Shown: positions 1 to 9,243, numbered from the stretch's first letter. The stretch is 64,000 nucleotides of DNA from Ohtaekwangia sp036503775 (GCA_036503775.1 DASXWH010000077.1:18030-82029), one strand, 5' to 3'. Translations and numbers: made by a program. The notes: generated from the sequence alone by a model not told the origin.

Positions 1-105
1 CTCTTCATTGATATCGATGGATGTTACGTCATTGCGTTTTGCCAGATCGATAGCAATGGCTTTGCCTACCAAACCGGCACCGAGCACTGCAATTTTATTT
101 TTCAT
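1..105 (-). CDS. Saccharopine dehydrogenase-like NAD(P)-binding protein (partial, N-terminus only)
   Basis: Only the first 35 codons lie in the window; the gene runs off the left edge. It starts at the ATG complementary to 103-105. The peptide opens with a beta-strand and the glycine-rich dinucleotide-binding loop IAVLGAGLVGKA, followed by a helix and a second strand ending in acidic Asp (SIDIN), the usual start of a Rossmann fold. The closest family I recognise is the saccharopine dehydrogenase/lysine dehydrogenase group, but other Rossmann oxidoreductases start alike. It is divergent from the DUF4442 gene across 75 bp. Confidence 0.6.
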   Translation of the reverse strand, partial: MKNKIAVLGAGLVGKAIAIDLAKRNDVTSIDINEE

Positions 106-180
106 AGGTTAGCATATTGTGCATTATTAATTTTTAAATAAAGTAATTTCCGGCCAACTTCCCACGCAACACATACAACT

Positions 181-693
181 ATGTTAGATCCGCAGCAGAT
201 TTTGCAGAAGGCAAAGCATTCATCCTTCTATCGGGGAATTTTAAACTGGTCGCTGAATGGTTTGATACCCTTTAATAAACCACATGGTTTTAAGGTGGTG
301 GAAATTGATGATTACCGTCTGCGGACGTTAATTCCTTACCGGAAAAAAAACTTCAATCACATTCGGGGACTGCATGCCTGTGCATTGGCTACCATTTCAG
401 AGTTCACTACCGGGTTTTTGCTGATCAACAGGCTGGATGCTAAAAAATACAGATTGATCATGCAACGCCTTGAAATGGATTATCATTATCAAGGTAAGAT
501 GGATGCCTTTGCGGAATTTTCCATTTCAGAAGAGTGGCTCGTGCAGAATATTTACAACCCGTTGAAAACGCAGGATGCCGTTGTGGTAGTTTGTGAAATA
601 AAAATTCACGATGAAAAAAATAACCACCTGACCACCGGTAAAGTGTACTGGCAAATCAAGGACTGGCAAAAAGTGAAAACAAAAGCGGCTTAA
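181..693 (+). CDS. DUF4442 hotdog-fold protein (thioesterase-like)
   Basis: The 170-residue protein matches the DUF4442 family, which adopts the hotdog fold of acyl-CoA thioesterases. Typical features are an N-terminal stretch with hydrophobic and basic residues (residues 15-50), the helix with HIRGLHACALATISEFTTG (about 60-80), where thioesterases place the central helix, and a beta-rich second half. No substrate can be read from sequence. It begins a + strand run of four genes. There is no signal peptide, so it is probably cytoplasmic. Confidence 0.75.
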   Translation: MLDPQQILQKAKHSSFYRGILNWSLNGLIPFNKPHGFKVVEIDDYRLRTLIPYRKKNFNHIRGLHACALATISEFTTGFLLINRLDAKKYRLIMQRLEMDYHYQGKMDAFAEFSISEEWLVQNIYNPLKTQDAVVVVCEIKIHDEKNNHLTTGKVYWQIKDWQKVKTKAA

Positions 694-701
694 TTGTCCG
701 T

Positions 702-731
702 TTGAAGATTGCCCATTTTCAAGTAACTTTC
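702..731 (+). promoter_or_regulatory. Candidate Bacteroidota promoter for the Mpo1-like gene
   Basis: A -33 TTG at 702-704 and a -7 element TAACTTTC at 724-731 are separated by 19 bp. The Bacteroidota consensus is TTG-N17-23-TAnnTTTG, so one base of the -7 box differs. The predicted start of transcription lies about 12-15 nt before the ATG at 751. Confidence 0.45.
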
Positions 732-750
732 TTGTTTAAACACCACGTGT

Positions 751-1230
751 ATGCGTAAGATCGATGAACTACTTTCTGAATATGGTGAAAGCCATAAGAA
801 TGAGACCAACAAAGCTATTCACTGGATCTGTGTGCCGCTTATTTTTTTCAGTGTTGTTGGGTTGATTGCTTCTATTCCTTCCGGCCCTGTGCAGACTTTG
901 CTGGGTGAAGGTAATCCGTATGCCAATTGGGCTGCCATCGTGATGATATTGGTTTTGGTTTATTATGTTTCTTTATCCATTCCACTGAGCTTAGGCATGA
1001 TGTTATTCGGAGCGCTGTGTTTGTTTCTGGTTAATGTCGTGGTTCGCATAAACATTGCACCGCTCTGGGTTGTATGCCTTATTGTTTTTGTCATTGCATG
1101 GATTGGTCAGTTTTATGGCCATAAGGTTGAAGGTAAAAAACCTTCATTCCTTAAGGATATACAGTTTCTGTTAATCGGTCCGGCCTGGCTCATGCATTTT
1201 ATTTATAAACGCTTAGGTATCCCTTACTAG
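751..1230 (+). CDS. Mpo1-like/DUF962 membrane protein
   Basis: The 159-residue protein belongs to the DUF962 (Mpo1/YGL010w) family, whose yeast member is an Fe(II)-dependent dioxygenase in alpha-oxidation of 2-hydroxy fatty acids. The family signature is visible at the N-terminus: a Tyr-x-x-x-His motif (YGESHKNETNKAIHW, residues 11-25) carrying the conserved histidines, then about four hydrophobic segments (residues 25-43, 57-75, 82-95, 100-120). A second conserved His lies in GQFYGHKVEGKKPSF. It ends directly at the next gene's start. The enzymatic role is inferred from the family. Confidence 0.8.
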   Translation: MRKIDELLSEYGESHKNETNKAIHWICVPLIFFSVVGLIASIPSGPVQTLLGEGNPYANWAAIVMILVLVYYVSLSIPLSLGMMLFGALCLFLVNVVVRINIAPLWVVCLIVFVIAWIGQFYGHKVEGKKPSFLKDIQFLLIGPAWLMHFIYKRLGIPY

Positions 1231-2121
1231 TTGAATTCTTCAGCATCGCATTCATCTGAGGACGAACCTCTTTTCTTTTTTCATCAACGTGATTTTGTTT
1301 TCAGAAACCCTGAAAGTAAGATCATTTCATTTACATACCAGCAACTGATCATTTATTTTACACACTCAGATCGGGAATTAATCAGCCTTGAGCGCAGTTC
1401 ATTTGGAGGTCCGGTGATAAGTGGAAAAGCTGAACTTGCTGATTTGATCAGTTTGCTGAAGAAAGTTTATGACTGGAGTGTAGTGAATGGAATATCTACG
1501 ATACAGATTCGTTGTTTCCCGGAAGCCTACAATCAGAAGCAAAGCGACCTTATTAATAAAGCATTTTCGCTGAGTGGGTATGAAGTACTCTATACGGATG
1601 TTGATCAGATACTTCGTGTGAATGACGAAGGGATGAACATGCGTCCTTCACCCAAACTACGGGTAAGGAAATCGCGAAAAACGGGCTTTCAATTCGCATC
1701 TTTGGATCACAGTACGCTGGACAGAGTCTATCACCTGACTGCGGATACACGCCTTAGAAAGAAATACCCGATGACTATGAGCAATGCTGATCTGGTAGAG
1801 ATGTTTAAAGATTTTCCTGACAATTATTTTCTATATGGTGTACGACACCATCATAAAATAATTGCAGCCGCAGTTGTCATTAAGATATCACCTACAATCT
1901 GGTATTGCTTTTACTGGGGTGATGATTTGCACTACCGGACTCATAGCCCAATAACCTTTTTGATTCATCAGTTATATGATTATGCCAAAATGCAGGGTGT
2001 GACGCTATTAGATCTGGGAACATCAGCGGATAAAGGAATCGTAAACGCAGGGGTTTTTTCTTTCAAAAGATCACTGGGGTGCGAAGTCACTCCCCGTCAT
2101 ACTTTTATAAAAAGGATGTAA
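1231..2121 (+). CDS. GNAT/FemAB-like acyltransferase domain protein
   Basis: The 296-residue protein begins at TTG immediately after the stop codon of the upstream gene. No ATG occurs near the start of the conserved region, which makes the TTG plausible but not certain. The second half (about residues 130-290) has the shape of the acetyltransferase-like domain found in FemAB/GNAT proteins: a conserved basic stretch (RVRKSRKTGF), a strand-rich core with YGVRHHHKIIAAAVVI, and the terminal LLDLGTSADKGIVNAGVFSFK motif. It sits 3 bp before a family-2 glycosyltransferase, so a role in polysaccharide or surface modification is inferred. Confidence 0.6.
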   Translation: MNSSASHSSEDEPLFFFHQRDFVFRNPESKIISFTYQQLIIYFTHSDRELISLERSSFGGPVISGKAELADLISLLKKVYDWSVVNGISTIQIRCFPEAYNQKQSDLINKAFSLSGYEVLYTDVDQILRVNDEGMNMRPSPKLRVRKSRKTGFQFASLDHSTLDRVYHLTADTRLRKKYPMTMSNADLVEMFKDFPDNYFLYGVRHHHKIIAAAVVIKISPTIWYCFYWGDDLHYRTHSPITFLIHQLYDYAKMQGVTLLDLGTSADKGIVNAGVFSFKRSLGCEVTPRHTFIKRM

Positions 2122-2124
2122 AGT

Positions 2125-3081
2125 ATGTTTCCAAAAGTATCCGTGATTTGTTTATGCTATAATCATGAGGACTTTGTTAAAGAGGCCCTGGAATCGGTGT
2201 GGGCTCAGACGTATCCAAATATAGAACTGATAATTGTAGATGATGCGAGCCGTGATCGCAGTGTGGAGGTGATACGGAAATTACTTGTCGATCACCCTCA
2301 TGACCGGTTCATTGCTCTTCCTGAAAACGTGGGTAATTGTCGTGCATTCAATCAGGCATTTTCATTTGTTACTGGCGAATATGTGATTGATTTTGCCACC
2401 GATGACGTGATGGAGCCTGATCGTATTTCCAGACAGGTAGCTCTGTTTAATACCCTCGATAATTCGTTTGGGGTTATCTTTACTGATGCCATTTATATCG
2501 ATGTTAAGGGTAAGGTACTGCGTGAACATTTTGCGTATCTCCAAAAAAAGAAACTGCTGGCAGCGATTCCGACCGGTGACGTATATCAATCGGTGTTAAC
2601 GACCTACTTCATTTGTTCACCTACCATGATGATCCGAACAAAAGTATTGACGGAGCTGAACGGGTATGACCCCAATTTGTCATATGAAGATTTTGATTTT
2701 TGGGTACGATCATCACGAAACTATAAATATGCTTACCTGCCTGATAAATTAACAAGGGTGAGGAGAACAGGGAATTCCATGTCATCAGGTTGGTATAAAA
2801 GAGGAGATAAACAATTATACTCTACCTATCGAGTGTGTGAAAAAGCATTGCTGCTGAACCGGACAACCGAAGATAATCGTGCACTATGCAAACGCGTAAA
2901 GTATGAATTGCGGCACTCTGTTTTTTCCGGTAATCGCGTTGAAGCAAGATTGTTTTATAACATGACAAAACAGCTTCGGTGTACCAGCGTTGAAGATCAT
3001 GTTCTGTTGGTTCTGAATTTCTTTCGTTTGCCTCTTCGTTTTTTGAGAGCCTGGTATTATCAACTCCGGTATTCGGATTGA
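2125..3081 (+). CDS. Glycosyltransferase family 2
   Basis: A GT-A fold glycosyltransferase of 318 residues. It opens with the canonical strand VSVICLCYNHEDFVKEAL (residues 5-22), has the nucleotide-binding DDAS motif (about 39-42) and a FATDDVMEPDRI segment that corresponds to the metal-binding DxD position (about 90-100). The later conserved aromatic/acidic region reads LSYEDFDFWVR. There is no membrane segment. It most likely adds a sugar to a surface polysaccharide or glycolipid, but donor and acceptor cannot be read. Its 3' end overlaps the convergent sulfotransferase gene by 22 bp. Confidence 0.85.
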   Translation: MFPKVSVICLCYNHEDFVKEALESVWAQTYPNIELIIVDDASRDRSVEVIRKLLVDHPHDRFIALPENVGNCRAFNQAFSFVTGEYVIDFATDDVMEPDRISRQVALFNTLDNSFGVIFTDAIYIDVKGKVLREHFAYLQKKKLLAAIPTGDVYQSVLTTYFICSPTMMIRTKVLTELNGYDPNLSYEDFDFWVRSSRNYKYAYLPDKLTRVRRTGNSMSSGWYKRGDKQLYSTYRVCEKALLLNRTTEDNRALCKRVKYELRHSVFSGNRVEARLFYNMTKQLRCTSVEDHVLLVLNFFRLPLRFLRAWYYQLRYSD

Positions 3082-3941
3082 CTTATCCTTTTTTTAAGAG
3101 TCTGATACTCCTTCAGATAGTCAAATGTATGAACATCTTTCTCGTACATGAAGTACACCTTGCTTAAGGTTGATTCATTGTAAAATGTTCCATAATCGTA
3201 GGTGCTCTTTTGTTTGTTTAAATATGGCAATGTGATATCGTATTGCAACAGGAATTGCTTAAGGGCATCGATGTCTTTTTCCAGTCTGAACCATTTTACG
3301 TTATACAGGCCAATTCCCTTTGACAGTATATAATGTTGGGGTGAGAAGTGTGGGCCTTTGAGAAAATCCGGAACAGTTGAAATAACGTCTATGAAGTCAT
3401 GAAAGCTCATGCCTGGTTTTAATATTCCAAACCAGTAGCTGCCATATGAAAAATAGGGTGCATCGGGATCAAATAGATCCAGGTATACGGATACGATTCG
3501 TTGAAACGGGTTTCTGATCACAGCAAATTTCTGATACGGCAGTTCGACTTCCGAAAGTTTTTTCTTTACGTAATGGAATGACAGAGCGTCAATCTGATCA
3601 TTGGTTAAATTAATTCCAGTAAAACGGGGATCAACTAACGGAATAAATTCCTTCAGAACCGATGTGCTGGCTGATTTCAATAGGCGAACATAGATCAGCT
3701 GCTTTTCTGCGGATACAAAGAACATCGTGTTCATTTTCCTCGCATGAAAAAGATAGGCTATGTTGGATTTGACCGTGTAGAGAGTTTTGTTCTTAGGAAT
3801 GTCTATGACTTTAATTTCCGCACCGGTTGAAATCCCGTGAAGAATTTTTCTTCGGTTCTCCTCAAAGTCAATGGGTTCATGGTGTAATGATCCTCTTTTG
3901 AATAAAAGCAGAATGAATTTCAGGAACCTCATTTTTTCCAC
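3060..3941 (-). CDS. Sulfotransferase family 2-type protein
   Basis: The 293-residue protein carries the two binding elements of PAPS-dependent carbohydrate sulfotransferases: the 5'-phosphosulfate loop in IYVRLLKSASTSVLKEF (about residue 83-99) and the 3'-phosphate motif FAVIRNPFQRIVSVYLDLF (about 137-155). The family moves sulfate from PAPS to sugar hydroxyls. Its start codon lies inside the end of the PhyH-like gene (13 bp overlap), and together with waaA and rsgA these form one operon. Sulfation of a lipopolysaccharide or capsule sugar is an inference from that context. Confidence 0.75.
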   Translation of the reverse strand: MEKMRFLKFILLLFKRGSLHHEPIDFEENRRKILHGISTGAEIKVIDIPKNKTLYTVKSNIAYLFHARKMNTMFFVSAEKQLIYVRLLKSASTSVLKEFIPLVDPRFTGINLTNDQIDALSFHYVKKKLSEVELPYQKFAVIRNPFQRIVSVYLDLFDPDAPYFSYGSYWFGILKPGMSFHDFIDVISTVPDFLKGPHFSPQHYILSKGIGLYNVKWFRLEKDIDALKQFLLQYDITLPYLNKQKSTYDYGTFYNESTLSKVYFMYEKDVHTFDYLKEYQTLKKRISQSEYRS

Positions 3942-4735
3942 AAGCGGAGTTCAATGGATATCCGCGTTATATCTGAATGTAAATTCACCGCTCCACCATG
4001 AATGAGATAAGGTGAAAAGATGAGTAGGTTATTTTCATCAGGTGAAGGTCTTTGAATCTGGTAATCTCCTGAAATAGCAGTCACCGCGGGAACATTAAAC
4101 TTTATTCCATTAATGATCGCACCTGAACGCGTACGTTGGACACGGGACTCAGGCCAATGGTGGCTTCCCGGTATAAGGATAAGTGATGATTGTGGCGTGC
4201 TTCCGGCAACCGGAATGTACAGGTTGATACAGTTGTCATAATCTTCCAGCCAGACGTCACGATGCAATGGATTATTATCACCTTGTCCTGGCCTGATGAT
4301 CCGAAAGTGAAATATGGATTGATCATCAAAAGGATTTCTCGCTACCAATGGTATCCGGCAAATGGAAGAGATCCGTTCTTCAATCTGTCCTATTGGAATC
4401 GGAAAATCGCGAACAGACAGCTGTTTGGTTTTTTCAATGGCCTGAAGATGATTTTTATAATCCGCAATGAGTGTGTGATACTGTTCAGGTAGAAAGTTGT
4501 TGGGGACGGAAAGCCCGGCCTCCTTCCAAAGATTGAGAAGAAGTACCTTTGTTGCTTCTGCAAATCGTTGGAACGTGTTGTGGTCAAGAAATTTTTCAAT
4601 GGTAAAACCAGAAGTGGCCCATGTTGTTTCAGCGGTTAAGTCAACGGCATGGTGTAGAAGCACATCGTTTTCTCCCCAGACTTTTTCTCCGGTGGCTTCA
4701 TATTGCATGAGGCGATCATTGACCTTGTATTGCAT
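3929..4735 (-). CDS. Phytanoyl-CoA dioxygenase (PhyH)-like Fe(II)/2-oxoglutarate oxygenase
   Basis: A 268-residue protein with the double-stranded beta-helix pattern of PhyH-type oxygenases. The iron ligands are visible as HRD in NNPLHRDVWLEDYDN (about residues 157-171) and the distal His in IFSPYLIHGGAVN (about 240-252). A following Arg-x-Ser (RISIELR) fits the 2-oxoglutarate binding arginine. The substrate is unknown. It starts 5 bp after rsgA and overlaps the sulfotransferase gene, so hydroxylation of a surface lipid or sugar is possible but unproven. Confidence 0.7.
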   Translation of the reverse strand: MQYKVNDRLMQYEATGEKVWGENDVLLHHAVDLTAETTWATSGFTIEKFLDHNTFQRFAEATKVLLLNLWKEAGLSVPNNFLPEQYHTLIADYKNHLQAIEKTKQLSVRDFPIPIGQIEERISSICRIPLVARNPFDDQSIFHFRIIRPGQGDNNPLHRDVWLEDYDNCINLYIPVAGSTPQSSLILIPGSHHWPESRVQRTRSGAIINGIKFNVPAVTAISGDYQIQRPSPDENNLLIFSPYLIHGGAVNLHSDITRISIELRLWKK

Positions 4736-4740
4736 GCTGA

Positions 4741-5655
4741 CTATTTCCGGTTGTCTTCACCTAATACCATGCTCAGATAACTGTTATAGCGACTTTCAGC
4801 AACAGTCCCGTTTTTTACAGCATCCTGTACGGCACATTTTGGTTCGTTGACATGAATACATTTGGAACCGAACTTACAATTGAGTCGTATCTCACGCATT
4901 TCCGGAAAATAATCCGATAGCTCTTGTTGACTCATATCCACCAGTCCCCATTCTTTTACTCCCGGAGTATCGATTACAAAGGTCTTATCATCAAGCCTGA
5001 ACATTTCTGCAAAGGTGGTGGTATGTGTTCCTTTTTCTGAAAAAGCCGAGATGTCACCTACGGGCTGATCAATGGTTGGAGAGATCCGGTTGAGCAGTGT
5101 GGATTTTCCAACACCTGAATGTCCCGTAATCAAAGTAGTTTTGTTTTGCAGAAGTTCACGAAGGTTGCTAACATCGTCCTTTACAGCTGAGATTGAAAAG
5201 CAGGAGGCGCCAATTCCCGAATAGAGCTCAATGATATTTTCCACACTTTGTGCTTCTTCCGTTGACAGCAGATCTCGTTTGTTAAACACGATGACCTGCG
5301 GAATGCGAAATGACTCTGCACTCACCATAAACCGATCAATAAAACCTAACGAAGTACGGGGCTTCGCCACCGTAGCGATCACCATGGCCTGATCTATGTT
5401 GGCAGCCAGCACGTGTGAATGTCCCGTCTTCTTAACCGATTGACGGAGCATGTGATTAACACGCGGGAGTATTTCAATGATAACACCAACATCATTCTCC
5501 AGATCCAAAAGAACGTTATCGCCTACAGCAACCGGATTGGTTTCTTTAATTCCTTCCAGTCTGATCTTGCCCCGAACGCGACAATTATACGTACTCCCGT
5601 CTTCAGCAAGTACTTCATAAAAAGAACCGGTGGATCGCAGAACCTTTCCCTTCAT
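4741..5655 (-). CDS. rsgA: Ribosome small subunit-dependent GTPase A
   Basis: A 304-residue circularly permuted GTPase that helps late maturation of the 30S subunit. The order of motifs is diagnostic: an N-terminal OB-fold (residues 1-65), then G4 (FNKRDL, about 120), G1 P-loop TGHSGVGKSTLLN (about 177-189), G3 (DTPGV, about 228), and a C-terminal zinc-binding region with cysteines and His in CKFGSKCIHVNEPKC (about 259-273). Length matches the family. It begins 1 bp after the stop of waaA, so it is co-transcribed with it. Confidence 0.96.
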   Translation of the reverse strand: MKGKVLRSTGSFYEVLAEDGSTYNCRVRGKIRLEGIKETNPVAVGDNVLLDLENDVGVIIEILPRVNHMLRQSVKKTGHSHVLAANIDQAMVIATVAKPRTSLGFIDRFMVSAESFRIPQVIVFNKRDLLSTEEAQSVENIIELYSGIGASCFSISAVKDDVSNLRELLQNKTTLITGHSGVGKSTLLNRISPTIDQPVGDISAFSEKGTHTTTFAEMFRLDDKTFVIDTPGVKEWGLVDMSQQELSDYFPEMREIRLNCKFGSKCIHVNEPKCAVQDAVKNGTVAESRYNSYLSMVLGEDNRK

Positions 5656-5656
5656 A

Positions 5657-6892
5657 CTATCGCGGTATGTTACGACAATAGGTCATGATTTTTTCAGTTG
5701 CACCGAGGTTCTCTTCCACATACTGGCGCGTTACTTCGCACGCCAGGAGAAAACTTTCAGGTACGTTCAGCATTTCGTATTTGGCTTTTAGATCCGGATA
5801 ATCGGAAACATCAAAAGCTCCACCGCGGTTAATCAGATCCGTAGCTTCCTGGAATTTTTCATAGTTCTTATTTCCAAACAGAATAGGTACACCATAACAG
5901 GCTGCCTCCAGAATATTGTGCAGTCCCTGACCATAAGCACCACCTACATACGCAAACTCACCATAGCGATACAACCGCGAAAGCATTCCAATATTATCGA
6001 TGATAAGCGCTGTAAAGTCATCGAGATTTTTATCAGCCGCTTGCGAGTACCGGATATGTTTTACCTGTAACTGCTTTTCAATTCCGTGTATGGATGATTC
6101 AGAAACTTCATGTGGAGCAATGATAAACTTCAGGCGGTTTTCATTGATGAAGGGAGCCAGTACGTCCATGTCTTCCTGCCAGCTGCTTCCGATAACAAAA
6201 ACTTTATCATCACCTTTAAACTTCTTAGCAATGGGGATCTCATCACTTTGCCGCACCACCTGGTATACCCGGTCAAAACGGGTATCGCCAACACGTTTAC
6301 AGTTAACAATTCCAATGGATTTTAATAGCCGGACTGACTCATCATTCTGAACAAAGAAAAAAGAGAAGTGCTTCAGAATATTCCGCATAAATCCTCCGTA
6401 CTCATGGAAGAATAATTGAGACTTTCTGAATATAGCAGAAATCGAAATCAACGGAATTTTGCGGGCGTGAAGCTCTTTGCAGTAGTGATACCAGAATTCA
6501 TACTTGACAAAAATAGCCAGCGTGGGTTTGGTATAGGCAATGAATTTTTTTGCGTTCCGTGAGGAGTCAAGCGGCAGGTAGTAAATGAAATCAGCCTGAT
6601 TATAATTTTTTCTTACCTCGTAACCGGATGGCGAGAAAAAAGTGAGTAGTATTTTAAGCTGTGGAAATTCACGCTTTAATCTTTCAATCACCGGCCGACC
6701 CTGTTCAAATTCTCCCAATGAGGAACAATGCACCCATACAACCGGGTCATTCACCTGCTGAAAATCATGCTGTATCCGGGCTAATAAATTCTTCCGTCCC
6801 TGTACAAAGGCTTTTGCCTTGGGGTGGAAGACAGAAAATACACGCAGGCCGAGGCGGGCCAGAGTAAGAATCAGGTTATAAAGAAATACCAT
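5657..6892 (-). CDS. waaA: 3-deoxy-D-manno-octulosonic acid (Kdo) transferase
   Basis: A GT-B fold glycosyltransferase of 411 residues that adds Kdo from CMP-Kdo to the lipid A precursor at the inner membrane. A hydrophobic N-terminus (residues 1-20) anchors it. Family motifs include WVHCSSLGEFEQGRPVIERL (about 54-73), with the catalytic Glu of the GEF motif, the FVIGSSWQEDM segment at the start of the second domain and the donor-site AYVGGAYGQGLHNILEAACYG (about 317-337). It heads the operon waaA-rsgA-PhyH-sulfotransferase. Confidence 0.95.
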   Translation of the reverse strand: MVFLYNLILTLARLGLRVFSVFHPKAKAFVQGRKNLLARIQHDFQQVNDPVVWVHCSSLGEFEQGRPVIERLKREFPQLKILLTFFSPSGYEVRKNYNQADFIYYLPLDSSRNAKKFIAYTKPTLAIFVKYEFWYHYCKELHARKIPLISISAIFRKSQLFFHEYGGFMRNILKHFSFFFVQNDESVRLLKSIGIVNCKRVGDTRFDRVYQVVRQSDEIPIAKKFKGDDKVFVIGSSWQEDMDVLAPFINENRLKFIIAPHEVSESSIHGIEKQLQVKHIRYSQAADKNLDDFTALIIDNIGMLSRLYRYGEFAYVGGAYGQGLHNILEAACYGVPILFGNKNYEKFQEATDLINRGGAFDVSDYPDLKAKYEMLNVPESFLLACEVTRQYVEENLGATEKIMTYCRNIPR

Positions 6893-7004
6893 GTGCCAGC
6901 AAAAATAGTAACCTTGTTGATCTTCATTTATTTATTTTAAATGAGCGCCTTTAAAGTTTACCAAAATTTATATTTTGGGATGTATTGTTCTAAAAATATT
7001 CAAA

Positions 7005-8024
7005 ATGATGAAAAAGATTGTTTTTGCGATGTTTCTGCTTGTTCCGGGGATGACCTATGCGCAGGATGGCTTGGATGTACTGTTAACAAATAGCATCGCT
7101 GACGGCAAGAAACTGATGGACGGTTACATAGATCCCTTCATGAAAAGTACGAGTCTGGGGCTGGGGCAGGGATGGTATAATACAGCCAAGCCACATAAAC
7201 TTGCGGGATTTGACTTGACCTTTACCGGTAGTGCCATGATCATACCTACCAGCGACCTTTTTTATGATGTATCTAAAATAGATCTGGCTACTGTTGAACT
7301 CGATCCCAGTTCACCTGACTATCCGAAAGCGCCAACCATTTTTGGTCCCGACAGAGAACCGGTATATCGTATAACCGATGTTGATGATCCTGATTACAAT
7401 ACTACGTTTGAAGGCCCTGGAGGACTTGACCTGAAAGGAAATATAGGTAATAACTGGATGCCTGTTCCCATGCTTACATTAGGTTTTGGATTACCGAAAG
7501 GCACGGATATTAAAGTTCGTTTTGCACCTACAATAGATGTTGGCGATGATGGCTCTGTGAAATTGTTTGGAATAGGTGTAATGCATGATATAAAGCAATA
7601 CATCCCCGGACTGAAACTCCTGCCGTTTGACTTGTCGGGTTTTGTTGGGTTTACGAAACTCTCACTGGATTATAAATATACAGATGATGATGTTGACGGA
7701 GAAAATCAGCGCGGTGAATTCCGTTTGAACACCACTACTATTCAGGGTGTTATCTCTAAAAAACTTTCTGTGGTAACTTTTTATGGCGGAATGGGTTATA
7801 CCATTGCAAAATCAAATGTTGCTGTAAAAGGCACCTGGGATGTCAATGAAAATGGAACCATTGAGGATGAGGAAAGTAATCCTGTTAACCTGAATTATAA
7901 TGCATCCAGCTTTTCGGCAACCGCGGGCTTCCGCCTGAAACTTGCTGTAATCACGTTGCATACAGACTATACCTTCCAGAAGTACAATGCCTTTACGGTA
8001 GGGTTTGGTATTAATGTACGATAG
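7005..8024 (+). CDS. Outer-membrane protein of the DUF6588 type
   Basis: About 339 residues with an obvious signal peptide (MMKKIVFAMFLLVPGMTYAQ) from the ATG at 7005; a TTG at 6975 would add ten residues and is less likely. The mature part starts with a helix (LDVLLTNSIADGKKLMDGYIDPF) and a conserved LGQGWYNTAKPHKLAGFDLT segment, then alternating beta-strand pattern and a C-terminus ending in an aromatic/hydrophobic strand (FTVGFGINVR), typical of a beta-barrel. The family is common in Bacteroidota and has no assigned function. A clear terminator follows. Confidence 0.75.
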   Translation: MMKKIVFAMFLLVPGMTYAQDGLDVLLTNSIADGKKLMDGYIDPFMKSTSLGLGQGWYNTAKPHKLAGFDLTFTGSAMIIPTSDLFYDVSKIDLATVELDPSSPDYPKAPTIFGPDREPVYRITDVDDPDYNTTFEGPGGLDLKGNIGNNWMPVPMLTLGFGLPKGTDIKVRFAPTIDVGDDGSVKLFGIGVMHDIKQYIPGLKLLPFDLSGFVGFTKLSLDYKYTDDDVDGENQRGEFRLNTTTIQGVISKKLSVVTFYGGMGYTIAKSNVAVKGTWDVNENGTIEDEESNPVNLNYNASSFSATAGFRLKLAVITLHTDYTFQKYNAFTVGFGINVR

Positions 8025-8047
8025 AAGTAAGTAAGAATCATATCAGA

Positions 8048-8079
8048 AAGAGCTGTACTATTGTGCAGCTCTTTTTTTT
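8048..8079 (+). terminator. Rho-independent terminator after the DUF6588-type gene
   Basis: A perfect 8-bp stem (AAGAGCTG at 8048-8055, CAGCTCTT at 8066-8073) with a 10-nt loop is followed by a run of T to 8079. It ends transcription 24 bp after the stop codon at 8024. Confidence 0.85.
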
Positions 8080-8119
8080 GTTGTTACAATAACTTTCGGA
8101 TGTTTCCGTCTCCAGTCCT

Positions 8120-9235
8120 ATGCTTCGCATCCTATTACAATTTTTGAAAATTACCATGATCACTATTATCAGCATCGTTGTTGCTTTGACTATCATAACC
8201 TATTTCTATATGCAGCGGCCTGTGTTTGGTGAAAACCCGACCGGTAAGCGCCTTGACCGGGTGTCAAAATCATCACATTACCAGGAAGGTATTTTCAGGA
8301 ACCTCAAAGATACTCCGGTAATGAGCCCGGATGTATCTTATGCAAAACTGATGTGGAGTCTTTTTAACAAACCGGATAACACTGAACCTCATGATAGTTT
8401 ACCCTCCGTAAAGACCGATTTAAAGTCCCTTTCTGACACTACGTTTTCATTGGTGTGGTTTGGTCATTCTTCTTATCTGATAAAAACCAATGGAAAGACA
8501 TTCCTGGTGGATCCGGTCTTCAGTGGGAATGCATCACCGGTTTCTTTCTTTGGAAAAAGTTATCCCGGAACTGAAATGTATACAGCTCCTGATTTTCCAC
8601 AGCTCGATGGTATCATCATTTCACACGATCACTACGACCATCTTGATTATACCACCATAACAAAGCTGATCCCCAAGACAAAACATTTTTATACGCCACT
8701 GGGTGTTGGTCAGCATTTATCATTCTGGGGTGTTGACGAAACGAAGATCACCGAACTCGATTGGTGGGAATCGGTAAAGCTGAATGGTGGCTTTGAATTA
8801 ATCGCCACACCCGCCCGGCATTTTTCCGGTCGTGGTTTTTCCCGGTTCAAAACCCTATGGGCTTCATTTGTATTAAAAACGCCTGATCGTTCAATCTACA
8901 TGGGTGGAGACTCCGGTTATGATGATCATTTTAAAGCGATCGGTGAGAAGTATGGACCCTTTGATATTGCGCTGTTAGAATGCGGTCAGTACAATAAACA
9001 ATGGCCTTTGATTCATATGATGCCGGAAGAAACAGTGCAGGCCAGTATTGATCTGAAGGCAAAAGTATTACTGCCTGTTCATTGGGGAAAATTCACATTG
9101 GCGATTCATCCCTGGAATGAACCCATTACCCGGGCATTAAAAGCTGCGGATAGTTTAGGTGTGAAAATAATTACGCCTCATATCGGTGAAGCTGTTGAGC
9201 TTAGCAACATGAATTCTGCAAAACCGTGGTGGTAG
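8120..9235 (+). CDS. Metallo-beta-lactamase-fold hydrolase (NAPE-PLD/RomA-like), membrane anchored
   Basis: The 371-residue protein has one N-terminal membrane segment (about residues 10-32) followed by a metallo-beta-lactamase domain. The metal-binding motif SHDHYDHLDY (about 174-183) is intact, and further ligands fit HFSGR (about 234), GGDSGYDDHF and PVHWGKF (about 322-328). The arrangement resembles N-acyl-phosphatidylethanolamine phospholipase D and the RomA group, which act on lipids, but the substrate here is unknown. The active domain probably faces the periplasm. Confidence 0.8.
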   Translation: MLRILLQFLKITMITIISIVVALTIITYFYMQRPVFGENPTGKRLDRVSKSSHYQEGIFRNLKDTPVMSPDVSYAKLMWSLFNKPDNTEPHDSLPSVKTDLKSLSDTTFSLVWFGHSSYLIKTNGKTFLVDPVFSGNASPVSFFGKSYPGTEMYTAPDFPQLDGIIISHDHYDHLDYTTITKLIPKTKHFYTPLGVGQHLSFWGVDETKITELDWWESVKLNGGFELIATPARHFSGRGFSRFKTLWASFVLKTPDRSIYMGGDSGYDDHFKAIGEKYGPFDIALLECGQYNKQWPLIHMMPEETVQASIDLKAKVLLPVHWGKFTLAIHPWNEPITRALKAADSLGVKIITPHIGEAVELSNMNSAKPWW

Positions 9236-9243
9236 AGGACTGA

